Assembly: GCF_014212175.1 (NCBI RefSeq)
Contig: NZ_JACJVR010000059.1
Span: 1 to 64,000, forward strand
Reading direction: 5' to 3'
From: Cohnella xylanilytica
GTDB taxonomy: Bacteria > Bacillota > Bacilli > Paenibacillales > Paenibacillaceae
Length of the DNA: 64,000 nt
Made by a program: the position numbers and the translations under genes. The notes under the pieces were generated by a model that was given only the letters and a program-made list of their open reading frames with translations, ran no database searches and was not told the DNA's origin. The first letter of the stretch is position 1, and every line of letters starts with the position of its first letter. This document shows, one piece after another, positions 26,440 to 35,165 of this stretch.

Positions 26440-27573
26440 ATGGATTTCAAGCCGTTATCCGGATTGATCGACCGCCTTACCTCGTGGCGCATTCCATGGG
26501 CGGAGGTCGTCGTCGTTCACCGCAACGAGACGGTGTTCCGCTATCGAAGCGGCTATGTCGATCTGGAGGAGAAGATTCCGATCGACGACGGGCGGATCCT
26601 CAACATTTACTCGATGACGAAGATTTTGACTTGTACGGCCGCGCTGCGGCTGGTCGAGCAGGGCAAGATGCTTCTGAACGATCCGCTCTCGGCATATCTT
26701 CCCGAATTTGCCGAGATGACGGTGCGGAAGACGCTTCCGGACGGAGGCGTCGAGATCGACCGGGCGAAGAGGGCGATCCGGGTGCGGGACCTGTTCGCGA
26801 TGACGGCGGGATTCTCGTACGATATAGGTTCGCCTTCCCTGCGCGAAGCGGTCGAACGAACGCAGGGCAAGGTGCCGACCCGAGAGTTCGCCAAGGCTCT
26901 GGCGAAGGAGCCGCTGCTGTTCGAGCCGGGTACCCGTTGGGCCTACAGCTTGTGCCATGACGTGCTCGGGGCGCTCGTGGAGGCGGTGGACGGCCGGAAG
27001 TTCGGCGATTACGTGAGAGAGGAGATTACCGGGCCGCTCGGGATGAACGACACGGGCTTCGATCTGACGGACGAGCAGCGCGGCCGGCTGGCCCCTCAAT
27101 ACGAATACGACGACGTCCTGGGCAAGCCCGTTCGCAAGGACGTGAACGGCTTCCGGCTCGGCTCGGAATTCGAGAGCGGCGGGGCGGGACTTCTGTCGAC
27201 CGTAAGCGATTACGTCCGATTCCTGAATACGCTTACGAATCGGGGGACGAGTCCGGACGGCGTCCGCATTCTGTCTCCGGCTTCCGTCGATCTGATGAGG
27301 ACCGACCATCTGACCGAAGCCATGCGCGCCGATTACGGCTGGGAACAGCTGGCCGGGTACGGCTACGGGCTCGGCGTCCGGACGCACGTCTCGAAGGCGG
27401 CCAGCGGTTCGCTGAGTCCGCTCGGCGAATTCGGCTGGAGCGGCGCGGCCGGCTGTCTCGCGATTATCGATCCCGAGTCGCAGCTTACGGTTATGTACGC
27501 CCAGCACATGCTGAACAACCAGGAGCCCTACGTTCATCCGCGGGTGAGGAATACCGTCTACGGCTGCCTGTAA
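26440..27573 (+). CDS. serine hydrolase, class C beta-lactamase family
   Basis: 377 aa without signal peptide, so cytoplasmic. Catalytic SxxK is SMTK (Ser58, Lys61); the second motif position reads WAYSLCHDVLG (Tyr about 168), YSL where many class C enzymes have YxN; the third motif region is GWSGAAG near 330. These fit the EstB/penicillin-binding-protein-like beta-lactamase superfamily (PF00144), most of which are esterases or peptidases rather than antibiotic-inactivating enzymes. Lack of secretion argues against a resistance role. RBS AAGGATGTGG is weak but present; monocistronic, with a hairpin downstream. Confidence 0.8.
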   Translation: MDFKPLSGLIDRLTSWRIPWAEVVVVHRNETVFRYRSGYVDLEEKIPIDDGRILNIYSMTKILTCTAALRLVEQGKMLLNDPLSAYLPEFAEMTVRKTLPDGGVEIDRAKRAIRVRDLFAMTAGFSYDIGSPSLREAVERTQGKVPTREFAKALAKEPLLFEPGTRWAYSLCHDVLGALVEAVDGRKFGDYVREEITGPLGMNDTGFDLTDEQRGRLAPQYEYDDVLGKPVRKDVNGFRLGSEFESGGAGLLSTVSDYVRFLNTLTNRGTSPDGVRILSPASVDLMRTDHLTEAMRADYGWEQLAGYGYGLGVRTHVSKAASGSLSPLGEFGWSGAAGCLAIIDPESQLTVMYAQHMLNNQEPYVHPRVRNTVYGCL

Positions 27574-27590
27574 AATTCTCTAGTTCGTTA

Positions 27591-27616
27591 AGCCCTTGGA
27601 CTGCCGTCCAAGGGCT
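27591..27616 (+). terminator. hairpin after serine hydrolase
   Basis: 11-bp perfect stem AGCCCTTGGAC (27591-27601)/GTCCAAGGGCT (27606-27616), loop TGCC. The following ATTGCTATTC is only weakly T-rich. Confidence 0.65.
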
Positions 27617-27648
27617 ATTGCTATTCAATCCATAACCGTGGAGGATTA

Positions 27649-27691
27649 TTGACATAGTAGATCGAAAGACTAGGTAACACGAACTAGTTAC
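27649..27691 (+). promoter_or_regulatory. putative promoter and inverted repeat before ATPase/HNH module
   Basis: TTGACA at 27649-27654, 16-bp spacer, TAGGTA at 27671-27676. Immediately downstream GTAAC (27674-27678) and GTTAC (27687-27691) form an inverted repeat around ACGAACTA, a possible operator. Confidence 0.45.
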
Positions 27692-27727
27692 TTTTAACCG
27701 TTTATGAATAGTTGGAGGGAATGAGTT

Positions 27728-29573
27728 TTGGAATTTTTATTTATATGGTTCAAAGAACACTTCTTGTTCGACCGGCAAGGCTTTCAGTTAAGCGGCGAAT
27801 TCCGATTTGACTACGATATGGAGAATGGCACGCTTGCGGTATCGAGAAATCCGCTTTATGTCGACGGGTTCTATCGACTTGGCAACGACTCCCGTCAAGC
27901 CGTCATAACCAACATAACGGCGGTGATTGGACGCAACGGAGCCGGAAAGTCAACATTTCTCAACTTCATTAAGAAATATCTGGTTCCTGCGCAAGGGCTC
28001 GATTTTAAGGATGCACTCGTTGTATACCGGCATGGCGAAGAGCACGTCGTATTGTATGACGGCAAAGACTTAGAGGTTAACGTGGTTAAAGAAGATGCCG
28101 CGATTCCGGATTTTATGATTCGCAAAAACTCCGAACCGAAGCCTTACCGGTCCGACACATCCTTTATTTTTTTCTCTAATATCCTGGACCTTAGCGCAGA
28201 GGAGAACCTGAACGATTATTACAACCTGTCGACCAATTATCTTATCAAGGGCGACAAGAGGAATCGGGTCGAAAGGCATTTCGATCATGGGGATCAGAGC
28301 GAGATCGACGTGCATCGAATCGAAGAGATCAACCGCCAGGTCATCTTCGTCCATGATTACGAAACGAAGTTCAAAGAATAAGCTATCCATTCGTATCCCT
28401 AGCGAGCTTCAGATCGTTCCTATCGAATCGGACGATCCCAAGAATATGATGCTGGGTCCGTATGAAGAGATCTATCGTCAAATCATGTACAGGCTGATCG
28501 ACAGCAAAACAAGAACTCGTCAACGACTGGATAAATCCAATGCAACGGACAACTATATTTTGAACACAATGCGTAAAAATCTGTTTTATGACCGCGTTTA
28601 TACTGCCGTTGTTCAAAGCTTCTTCAAAGACTTGGCCCTTTATACGAATCATCCTGTTGTGGATCCTAAAGAACTGGCAGACGCATTCAATCAACATCCG
28701 GATGCTGACGTACTGGATTCAATCGATCATATGTTCAATATGCTTAGGCGGCGCAGCCAACGATACGAAAATGATCGTATTTATAGATGGGTATCGGCCA
28801 TCCTCGACGTGTTGGAACTCATTCATAAATACGTGGAGAGTCGACCGAGTTGGACCGATCCCGTCGTAAGCATCCCGGTCCAATCGGATTCGCTCGAGAA
28901 CAGCGATTCCTACGTCTTCGTTCAAAAATACAGGGATTCTTTTCACGCATATCCTTATCTCGACTTCGATTGGAACGGGTTAAGCACCGGAGAGAAATCG
29001 TTCCTGAATATGTTCTCGAGATTGTACACGAGATCGGACAGTCAAGTGTTCGGTTCCAACGAGAAGCTAGCCGATCATGTCGTTCTACTGATCGACGAAG
29101 GCGAATTGTATTTTCACCCGGAGTGGCAAAGACAGTTCGTCTATAACTTGATCCGCTTTCTCGGCGTCGCATACGGGCGGCAGCGCGGTCCGCAAAGAAA
29201 GATTCAGGTTATTCTGACGTCGCATTCCCCGTTTATCTTATCCGATATGCCAAACTATAACGTCAATTACGTCAGCGGAGGGGATGGAGGCTCGATCGTC
29301 ACGACGGGGCTGGAGGAAGATCGGCAGACGTTCGCGGCGAACATTCATACGCTGTTTATGGATTCCTTCTATATGGAGAACGGAACGATAGGCGAAGTCG
29401 CTCGAATCAAAATCGACCATTTGCTTCGCGATTTATTCAAATCCAAAAATGTGAAGCCCGAGGACAGAAAGCGGATGAAAAAAACAATCGATCTGATCGG
29501 CGAAGTCGTCATCCGCCGCAAACTAATCGAAATCTACGAAGAGAAGTTCGGGAGAGAAGACGGTCATGATTAA
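27728..29573 (+). pseudogene. AAA/ABC-type ATPase of a Septu-like defence module, interrupted by a frameshift
   Basis: Two overlapping frames together encode one RecF/Rad50-like ATPase. Part 1 (TTG 27728, GGAGGG upstream, stop TAA 28379-28381, 217 aa) has Walker A GRNGAGKST (68-76). Part 2, in the +1 frame from about 28372 to 29573, has the signature LSTGEKSFLNMFSR, Walker B VVLLIDEGELYFHPEWQ and the H-loop region ILTSHSPFILSDMPNY. Neither half is functional alone; removing one nucleotide near 28372-28380 (TTCAAAGAATAAGC) gives a continuous 614-aa protein. Overlaps the HNH gene by 8 bp. The family (ATPase plus HNH nuclease) resembles PtuA of Septu. Could be a true mutation, an assembly error, or +1 recoding; no long homopolymer lies at the break. 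Confidence 0.75.
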
Positions 29574-30603
29574 AATTACGGTTGCGAAGAGCGCGCTTCG
29601 GAATCTCGAACGGCGACATTATGATTATTTTCGTACGCAAGGTCCTAAAGTTGTCCGTGGAGCTCCCTTTATCACTTACGAACAGCTGCTTGAAGATACG
29701 TATAACTCCTTACAGGCAGGCCATGCCTGGAAGCCCTTGTTTAAAATTCTGTACGACGAAAGAGAGACGATTTTAAAAGGAGAACCCGATCTTTTGGAAG
29801 CGGTCGTGAAGCGAATTGAGTCTTTGCCCGCTTCGGTCGTCCAGGATCTTAAGAATAGCAAACACCTGTTGCACAAGTTGGTTAACAAGATCTTTAATTA
29901 TGATTCCTTCATAGGACGTTCCCCCAATGGATGGGGAGCCTACACCTTGACGCAGGAACTCAAGGTTGATGTATGCCCTTATTGCAACCGTCAGTTCATT
30001 TCGACTTACTATTCGAAAGGCGGAAAGACGAGAGCGGCGCTCGATCATTTCTGGGACAAGACAACCCACCCTTATCTGGCCATTTCGTTCTATAACCTGA
30101 TTCCAAGCTGTACCGTCTGCAATTCCTCGTTCAAGGGCAAGAAGCCGTTCTCCTTAAGCGACAATATTCACCCTTATCTCGAGGGATTCGGACAAGACGT
30201 GAAGTTCAAAACCGGACTTAAACTGAATAAGGACAAATCCGGAAAGCTCATTGTTACGGATGCTCGAACTTTGATGGGTAAAAACAAACACTTCAAAATC
30301 GAGTTGGTAACATGCGGAACGCCCGACTTCAATCGGCGGGCAAAGGCCAACATCAAGGCATTTAAACTGGAGGAGCTTTACGAACTGCACAAGGATTACG
30401 TATGCGAGATGCTGACCAAAGCGCAAGCTTACCCGGACAGCCGGTTAAAAGAACTATCCTCCAAACCTTATCAAAGATTGTTTCCCAAAAAGGAAGACGT
30501 TAAAAAAATGGTGATCGGCAATTATTTAGAAGATGCGGAATTGGGGAAAAGGGTTATGGCGAAGTTCATGAGAGATCTGGCGGAAGAATACGGCATGCTC
30601 TAA
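29566..30603 (+). CDS. HNH endonuclease, PtuB-like partner of the ATPase
   Basis: 345 aa. Zinc-binding beta-beta-alpha HNH core: CPYC (Cys137, Cys140), LDHFWDK (Asp160, His161), FYNLIPSC (Asn177), CTVCN (Cys182, Cys185, Asn186). All catalytic and metal residues look intact. The N-terminal helical region (about 1-115) and the C-terminal part (about 200-345) have no motif I recognise. Start ATG overlaps the ATPase stop by 8 bp, showing tight coupling. By analogy with Septu, a nuclease effector controlled by the ATPase in anti-phage defence (inference). The base composition is visibly more AT-rich than the surrounding genes, suggesting horizontal acquisition. Confidence 0.8.
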   Translation: MIKITVAKSALRNLERRHYDYFRTQGPKVVRGAPFITYEQLLEDTYNSLQAGHAWKPLFKILYDERETILKGEPDLLEAVVKRIESLPASVVQDLKNSKHLLHKLVNKIFNYDSFIGRSPNGWGAYTLTQELKVDVCPYCNRQFISTYYSKGGKTRAALDHFWDKTTHPYLAISFYNLIPSCTVCNSSFKGKKPFSLSDNIHPYLEGFGQDVKFKTGLKLNKDKSGKLIVTDARTLMGKNKHFKIELVTCGTPDFNRRAKANIKAFKLEELYELHKDYVCEMLTKAQAYPDSRLKELSSKPYQRLFPKKEDVKKMVIGNYLEDAELGKRVMAKFMRDLAEEYGML

Positions 30604-30632
30604 GCGATACGAATTGGATTGGGAATACATCA

Positions 30633-30662
30633 TTGACATATCGAGAATCGTCGATATATAAT
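30633..30662 (+). promoter_or_regulatory. arsR-type gene promoter with internal operator palindrome
   Basis: TTGACA (30633-30638), 18-bp spacer, TATAAT (30657-30662). Between them ATATCGA (30638-30644) and TCGATAT (30651-30657) form a perfect 7-bp inverted repeat with 6-bp spacing, so a bound repressor would cover both promoter boxes. A near-identical site precedes the MFS gene at 31026. Confidence 0.75.
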
Positions 30663-30669
30663 CGGAACC

Positions 30670-30972
30670 ATGGAACCCATCGAAGTGTTCAAAGCGCTGT
30701 CCAACGAGTCGCGAGTCCAGATTCTGCAATGGCTGAAGGAGCCGACTCTTCATTTTAAGCCCCATGAAGGGATTGATATGACGGAAGTCGGGGTGTGCGT
30801 GAGCCAGGTGACCGACAAGCTGAACATGACGCAGTCCACGGCGTCGCAATATTTATCGTTGCTTCAGCGGGCGGGGCTGATCACGACGAAGAGGATCGGC
30901 AAGTTTACGTATTACCGGCGCGACGAAGAAGCGATCCGCAAGCTCGCGGACTTCATCAAGCTGGAGCTGTAA
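30670..30972 (+). CDS. ArsR family transcriptional repressor
   Basis: 100-aa winged-helix protein starting MEPIEVFKALSNESRVQILQWLKEP, with recognition helix region VSQVTDKLNMTQSTASQYLSLLQRAGLITTKRIGKFTYYRRDEEA. No CxC metal-binding motif of classical ArsR/SmtB sensors is present, so the inducer is probably not a heavy metal. The ATG is only about 1 nt after the predicted transcription start and lacks a ribosome site, suggesting a leaderless mRNA. Likely represses itself and the downstream MFS exporter through matching palindromes. Confidence 0.85.
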   Translation: MEPIEVFKALSNESRVQILQWLKEPTLHFKPHEGIDMTEVGVCVSQVTDKLNMTQSTASQYLSLLQRAGLITTKRIGKFTYYRRDEEAIRKLADFIKLEL

Positions 30973-31025
30973 GGGGGCAACTGAGTTCTCGGTCACCCGG
31001 AATTCAGGTTGCTTTTCGACTCAAT

Positions 31026-31056
31026 ATATCGACAATTCTCAATATGTAAATATAAA
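31026..31056 (+). promoter_or_regulatory. MFS gene promoter with ArsR-type operator
   Basis: TCGACA (31029-31034), 16-bp spacer, TATAAA (31051-31056). ATATCGA (31026-31032) and TCAATAT (31039-31045) are spaced by 6 bp exactly as in the arsR-type promoter, with one mismatch in the second arm. A further half-like word ATATCG lies near 31100. Confidence 0.65.
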
Positions 31057-31155
31057 ATCGAGGCGCGGTGCGTTTCCGATGTCGAATTGCGCCCCAACAT
31101 ATCGTCATATTGTGAAATGTCTTTATATAAGATTATCCAAACAGGAGTGAAATTC

Positions 31156-32328
31156 ATGTTCGCAAGTTGGAAAGTGTACGTCCTCGCAATCGTTACCTTC
31201 CTGGTGGGCACGTCGGAATATATCGTGTCCGGCATTCTCGACCGCTTGTCCGAATCGTTCGGCGTCACGTTGGCGACGGCGGGACAGCTGATCACGATCT
31301 TCTCGCTCGTCTACGGCATCTGCACCCCGGTTCTGATGGCCTTGACCGCGCGCGTCGACAGACGCCGGCTCATGGTCGGCGCGCTCGGCGTGTTCGTCCT
31401 CTCCAATCTTATGGCCTTCGTCCTGCCCGGATACGGACTCTTCGTCGTTGCCCGGGTCTTCATGGCTCTCGGGGCCGGCACCGTCGTCGTTACCGCCTTG
31501 AACATCGCCGCCAAGATCGCCCCCGAAGGGAGAAGGGCGGGAGCCATCGCGACCGTGGTCATGGGCTTCACGGCTTCGCTCATCGTCGGCGTTCCGCTGG
31601 GACGAATCATGGCCGACGCGTTCGGCTGGAAGTCCGTCTTCATCGGCATCGCGGCTCTCGGGTTGGTCGCGATGGCCGTCATCCAACGCTCCGTTCCGAA
31701 GCTGGAAGGGGATGCTCCCATTCCTCTGGCCAAGCAGCTCGCCTTGCTGCGCAAGCCGAAGGTCGCTCTGGGCTTATCGATTACGTTCTTCTGGCTCGGA
31801 GGCTATTCGATCGCCTACACGTACTTGTCGCCCTACCTGGTGAGCGTGTCGGGAATCCAGGATGCCCATGTCAGCGGCGTGCTTCTCGCATTCGGTCTAG
31901 CCAGCCTCGTCGGTTCGAAAACAGGGGGCTTCGTCACGGATCGATGGGGCGTCCGTCCGACTCTGCTGGGCGGCATGGTTCTCCATGCCGTCATGCTGCT
32001 CGCGCTGACCCTGATGACGAATTCCGTCGTCGGCGTCATCTTGGCGCTGGTTCTGTGGTCGATCTCGGCATGGTCTACCGGGCCGACCCAGCAATATCAC
32101 CTGACGACGATCGAACCGGAGGCTTCCGGCGTCATGCTCGGGCTCAACCAATCGATGATGCAGCTGTCCATGGCGGCGGGAGCCGCGATCGGCGGAGCGG
32201 CCGTCGATCGAATCTCGCTGGAATCGATCACTTGGCTGGGAGCGGGGGGCGTAGCCGTCGCGATCGCAGCGGCCCTGTTGCTTTTCCGTTATGGAAGGAT
32301 GCGCAGCGTATCGAACAAAGCTATGTGA
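31156..32328 (+). CDS. MFS drug/nucleobase efflux transporter (DHA1, PbuE/AraJ-like)
   Basis: 390 aa with about twelve transmembrane segments. N-terminal SEYIVSGILDRLSESFGVTLATAGQLITIFSLVYGICTPVLMAL and the TM2-3 loop ARVDRRRLMVGALG are typical of the DHA1 exporters related to YdhP, AraJ and purine-efflux PbuE. Start ATG 31156 follows AGGAGTG; the open frame extends upstream to 31009 but that region contains the promoter. Paired with the ArsR-type repressor just upstream, which probably controls it. Substrate unknown. Confidence 0.85.
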   Translation: MFASWKVYVLAIVTFLVGTSEYIVSGILDRLSESFGVTLATAGQLITIFSLVYGICTPVLMALTARVDRRRLMVGALGVFVLSNLMAFVLPGYGLFVVARVFMALGAGTVVVTALNIAAKIAPEGRRAGAIATVVMGFTASLIVGVPLGRIMADAFGWKSVFIGIAALGLVAMAVIQRSVPKLEGDAPIPLAKQLALLRKPKVALGLSITFFWLGGYSIAYTYLSPYLVSVSGIQDAHVSGVLLAFGLASLVGSKTGGFVTDRWGVRPTLLGGMVLHAVMLLALTLMTNSVVGVILALVLWSISAWSTGPTQQYHLTTIEPEASGVMLGLNQSMMQLSMAAGAAIGGAAVDRISLESITWLGAGGVAVAIAAALLLFRYGRMRSVSNKAM

Positions 32329-32454
32329 GAGTCTGATCAGACGCTTAATCGGGTTTTTTGGGAGTAATTTGAGAGAACCGTTTAATAGACTCCTCTTGCA
32401 GGCCGGTTCGACCGCAATCGACCGGCACTATGGAATGCGGGGGAGAAGCCGACA

Positions 32455-33536
32455 GTGCATACGCAAGAGACAGGAAGATCGACGCCGAGGGCGAACGCGG
32501 AGGTCGCGCTCGGGGATCCGAGCTCGGCAGGCGCCGGGTGGGAGCGGGTCGAGAACCATTGGAGAGAGCTCGCGGGAGAGCCTTGGTTCATCGGCGATCT
32601 GTACGCCGCGCTGGCCAAGCGGTTCGTCCGAAGCGTCCGCATCGAAGACCCGGACTCCTTCTACCGGGCGACCGGCCAGGGCGGGGTTCTGTACTTGGCG
32701 AACCATCAGAATCTGTTGGAGTCGCTGTTCTTCACGACGGTGATGACGGCGCTGACGAACAACCGGATCGGCACGATGATCAAGATCTGGATCGCGAGGA
32801 GCATTGGATCGGCCGGCTTCTGACGGACGCGATGCGATATCCCGATTTTCGACCCGATGCCTTGTTCCCTTATCGATTGTTCTTCTTTAACGACGCCGAA
32901 CCTCGTTCCCTCTTCCGGCTGCTCGAAGAGATGAAGGGCTTCCTGCGGGAAGGAGCCAGCTGCATGGTCCATGTGGAGGGAACGCGGGCGTTCTCGAGCA
33001 GGCATCGCGTGACCAAGATCAGCGACGGCGTCATCCGCCTGGCGATCGAAGCCGGCGTGGCCATCGTGCCGGTCCGGTTCTCGGGAGGGCTGCCGGAGAA
33101 CGACGTGGAGGAGAAGCCGATCTATCCGTATCGGCTGGTCGCCCAGGATATTCACCTCGGACAAGCGATTCCGCCGGAAGCTCTGGCCGGACTGTCCATG
33201 AAGGAACGCAAGCAGGTGGTACTTAACGCCATTAACGGTACGGGTCCGGACCCGGACGACGAGCGCATGAGCCCCGTCGACTTCGAATTCGAACGGGCCG
33301 TGCGGGACTGGACGGAAGCGGCCGGCTGCGTCAAGGAGTCCGCCGTCCTGTATCAAGCGTTGAAGGCTGCCGACGATACCCGATTCGGTTCGGATACGCG
33401 AGACCTGCTGGCGGGACGGGGCGCGGCGGCTTGGCCGGACACGCCCAAGGGCAGATGGATGGCCCGGTGGGCGGAGCTGCTGCTCGGAGCAAGAGGAGAG
33501 CGACTTCTAGCGAGAGAGGAAGCTGCGAATGTCTAA
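32455..33536 (+). pseudogene. PlsC-like acyltransferase interrupted by a -1 frameshift
   Basis: Frame 1 (GTG 32455, GGGGAG upstream, stop TGA 32821-32823) encodes VLYLANHQNLLES with the NHxN variant of the acyltransferase HX4D-type motif; a second frame continues from about 32796 with FFFNDAEPRSLFRLLEEMKGFLREG, MVHVEGTRAFS (acyltransferase VEGTR motif) and PVRFSGGLP, ending at 33536. Inserting one G in GCGAGGAGC (32794-32802; would read GCG AGG GAG) restores a 360-aa protein. Likely an authentic mutation or a sequence error in a short G run. The intact family would transfer acyl groups in lipid metabolism. Overlaps the HAD gene by 8 bp. Confidence 0.75.
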
Positions 33537-34236
33537 GTGGAGAGCCGTTATTTTCGATCTGGGGGACACCTTGGTGTCGCATATGGGCTCCAAGACGGAG
33601 CTGTTCCGCCGGATATGCCAAGAGGCCAACGTCCCGCTGCCCGAGGATCGGCGGTTGTTGCATGCCGCGGCGGCGGCCGGCTGGCGCGACGGAATGAATC
33701 GGGTGAATCCTCTCGATTGGAAGGATCTCGGCTGGAGGGAGCACGTCTTCCGCACGGGGCTGACGGCGGCGGGAATCGAGGAGGAGAGGGAGCGGTACGT
33801 CGAGACGTTGATGCGCATGAAGCTTCCCAAGCCTGCGAACGAGGTGATGCCGCACGCGTTCGAACTGTTGCGGGACTTGCGGGAGAATGGGTACAAGCTC
33901 GCGATCGTCAGCAACTACTACGGCAACCTGACCGAAGTGCTGGAGCGGACGAAGCTGGCGCCCCTGTTCGACGCGGCGTTCGATTCGGACGTCGTCGGGC
34001 TGGCGAAGCCGGAGCCGCGAATCTTCCATCTGGCTTGCGAAGCGCTCGGCGTTACGCCCGAAGAAGCGGTGTACGTCGGCGACATGCCGCCATACGACGC
34101 GGAGGGGGCGAGCCGCGCCGGACTGCACCCGGTTCTGCTGGACCCGTGCGGAATCTGGAACGAGCATGGCGATTACACGCACGTCCGGAACATTCGTTCC
34201 CTGGAGGAGCTGCCCGGCGTTCTGCTCGAAGCCTGA
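33529..34236 (+). CDS. HAD-superfamily hydrolase
   Basis: 235 aa. Motif I FDLGDTL (nucleophile Asp10, Asp13), motif II IVSNYY (Ser about 126), motif III Lys in VGLAKPEPRIF (about 161) and motif IV VYVGDMPPYDAEGA (about 184). Helical cap between motifs I and II (C1 type), as in phosphoglycolate-phosphatase-like enzymes. Substrate unknown. Starts within the end of the acyltransferase reading frame, so the two were probably one operon. Confidence 0.85.
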   Translation: MSKWRAVIFDLGDTLVSHMGSKTELFRRICQEANVPLPEDRRLLHAAAAAGWRDGMNRVNPLDWKDLGWREHVFRTGLTAAGIEEERERYVETLMRMKLPKPANEVMPHAFELLRDLRENGYKLAIVSNYYGNLTEVLERTKLAPLFDAAFDSDVVGLAKPEPRIFHLACEALGVTPEEAVYVGDMPPYDAEGASRAGLHPVLLDPCGIWNEHGDYTHVRNIRSLEELPGVLLEA

Positions 34237-34328
34237 CGGGCGGACATGCGAGCGTAAGGCGAACGAACGAGACGACGAGACACCCTGCCTAGTCCGCAAG
34301 ACGCGGATCGGACGGGGTGTCTTCGTCG

Positions 34329-35033
34329 TTAAGGCAAGGCGGTCCGGAGCACGTCGATTACCTTGTCCAAGTGAACGCCGACGAGCTCGGACGCCTGGCG
34401 GCCGTCTCGCTTCTCGATGGCATCGAAGATGCTTCGATGCTCCTGCAAGAGGCGGCCCGCGGTCGCGTTCTCGCGATAGAACCAGAGCTCCCGCGTCTGC
34501 TTGATCGTCGCTTCGAACCGGTCGTACAAGGAATCGATCAATTGGAGGAAAAGAGGGTTGCCCGAAGCCTCCACGATGGCCCGGTGGAAGGCGACGTCCG
34601 CCATCTCGCCGCCGGTCGTGTCGCCATGGGCGAGGCTCGTCTCCATCGACTCCAGAAGCTGCCGCAATCGGCGCAGGTGTTCGTCCGATCGATGCTGCGC
34701 GGCAAGCGAAGCGGAGCCGATCTCGAGCGCTCTCCGGACCTGCAGCAATTCGATCAAGGAGCCCGCGTTCCGGAACAGCCGGTCGGCCGCGCTCTTCGAT
34801 TCGTTCGGCAGCTCCTTGCGGATGAACGTGCCGCCCCCATGGCGGACGTCCAGCCAGCCCGTCGCCTTCAGCGCGCTCACCGCTTCGCGGATCGTGGAGC
34901 GGCCGACCCCGTACGCTTCCGCGAGCTCGACGACGGAAGGGAGCCGGTCGCCGGGCCGCCATTCTCCGCTTCGGATCCGCTCGAGCAGATGTTCCGCCAC
35001 CAGTTCGTGGCTCTTCGCCGTTCCGATCTTCAT
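34329..35033 (-). CDS. GntR/FadR-type repressor of the glycolate/lactate oxidase operon
   Basis: 234 aa. N-terminal winged helix (about 8-72; RIRSGEWRPGDRLPSVVELAEAYGVGRSTIREAVSALKATGWLDVRHGGGTFI) and C-terminal FCD ligand-binding domain (about 85-225; RRALEIGSASLAA, HRAIVEASGNPLFLQLIDSLYDRF, EHRSIFDAIEKRD). The FCD class includes LldR and GlcC, which respond to lactate or glycolate. ATG 35033 has GGAGG 9 nt upstream. Divergent from glcD, so it most likely controls glcDF via the palindrome at 35122. Confidence 0.85.
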   Translation of the reverse strand: MKIGTAKSHELVAEHLLERIRSGEWRPGDRLPSVVELAEAYGVGRSTIREAVSALKATGWLDVRHGGGTFIRKELPNESKSAADRLFRNAGSLIELLQVRRALEIGSASLAAQHRSDEHLRRLRQLLESMETSLAHGDTTGGEMADVAFHRAIVEASGNPLFLQLIDSLYDRFEATIKQTRELWFYRENATAGRLLQEHRSIFDAIEKRDGRQASELVGVHLDKVIDVLRTALP

Positions 35034-35082
35034 CTGGGCCAATCCTCCATGAATACGAGGTAAGGATACGATTTTTGGGAGC

Positions 35083-35134
35083 TGTACACGAACCCTAGTA
35101 TAGCATATAATGGGTTCCAAAGTCATCTGATGAC
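35083..35134 (+). promoter_or_regulatory. glcDF promoter and downstream operator palindrome
   Basis: TGTACA (35083-35088), 17-bp spacer, TATAAT (35106-35111). GTCATCTGATGAC (35122-35134) is a perfect 13-bp palindrome just after the predicted transcription start, a position suited to repression by the divergent FadR-type regulator. Confidence 0.7.
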
Positions 35135-35165
35135 ATGATGAGATGATGAGGAGGGGCTTCCCATT

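Noticed and set aside
26440..27573. Antibiotic-resistance beta-lactamase
   Set aside because: SxxK is present but there is no signal peptide and the second motif reads YSL; esterase/peptidase-type family members are far more likely.
28287..28376. Independent start of the second ATPase part at the ATG at 28287
   Set aside because: The 30 residues before the junction are basic, low-complexity out-of-frame sequence, whereas the other frame gives sensible ATPase sequence up to 28378; a frameshift explains the data better.
30670..30972. Arsenic or heavy-metal resistance operon
   Set aside because: The ArsR-type protein lacks a metal-binding cysteine motif and the partner is a DHA1 MFS exporter, not ArsB/Acr3 or a P-type ATPase.
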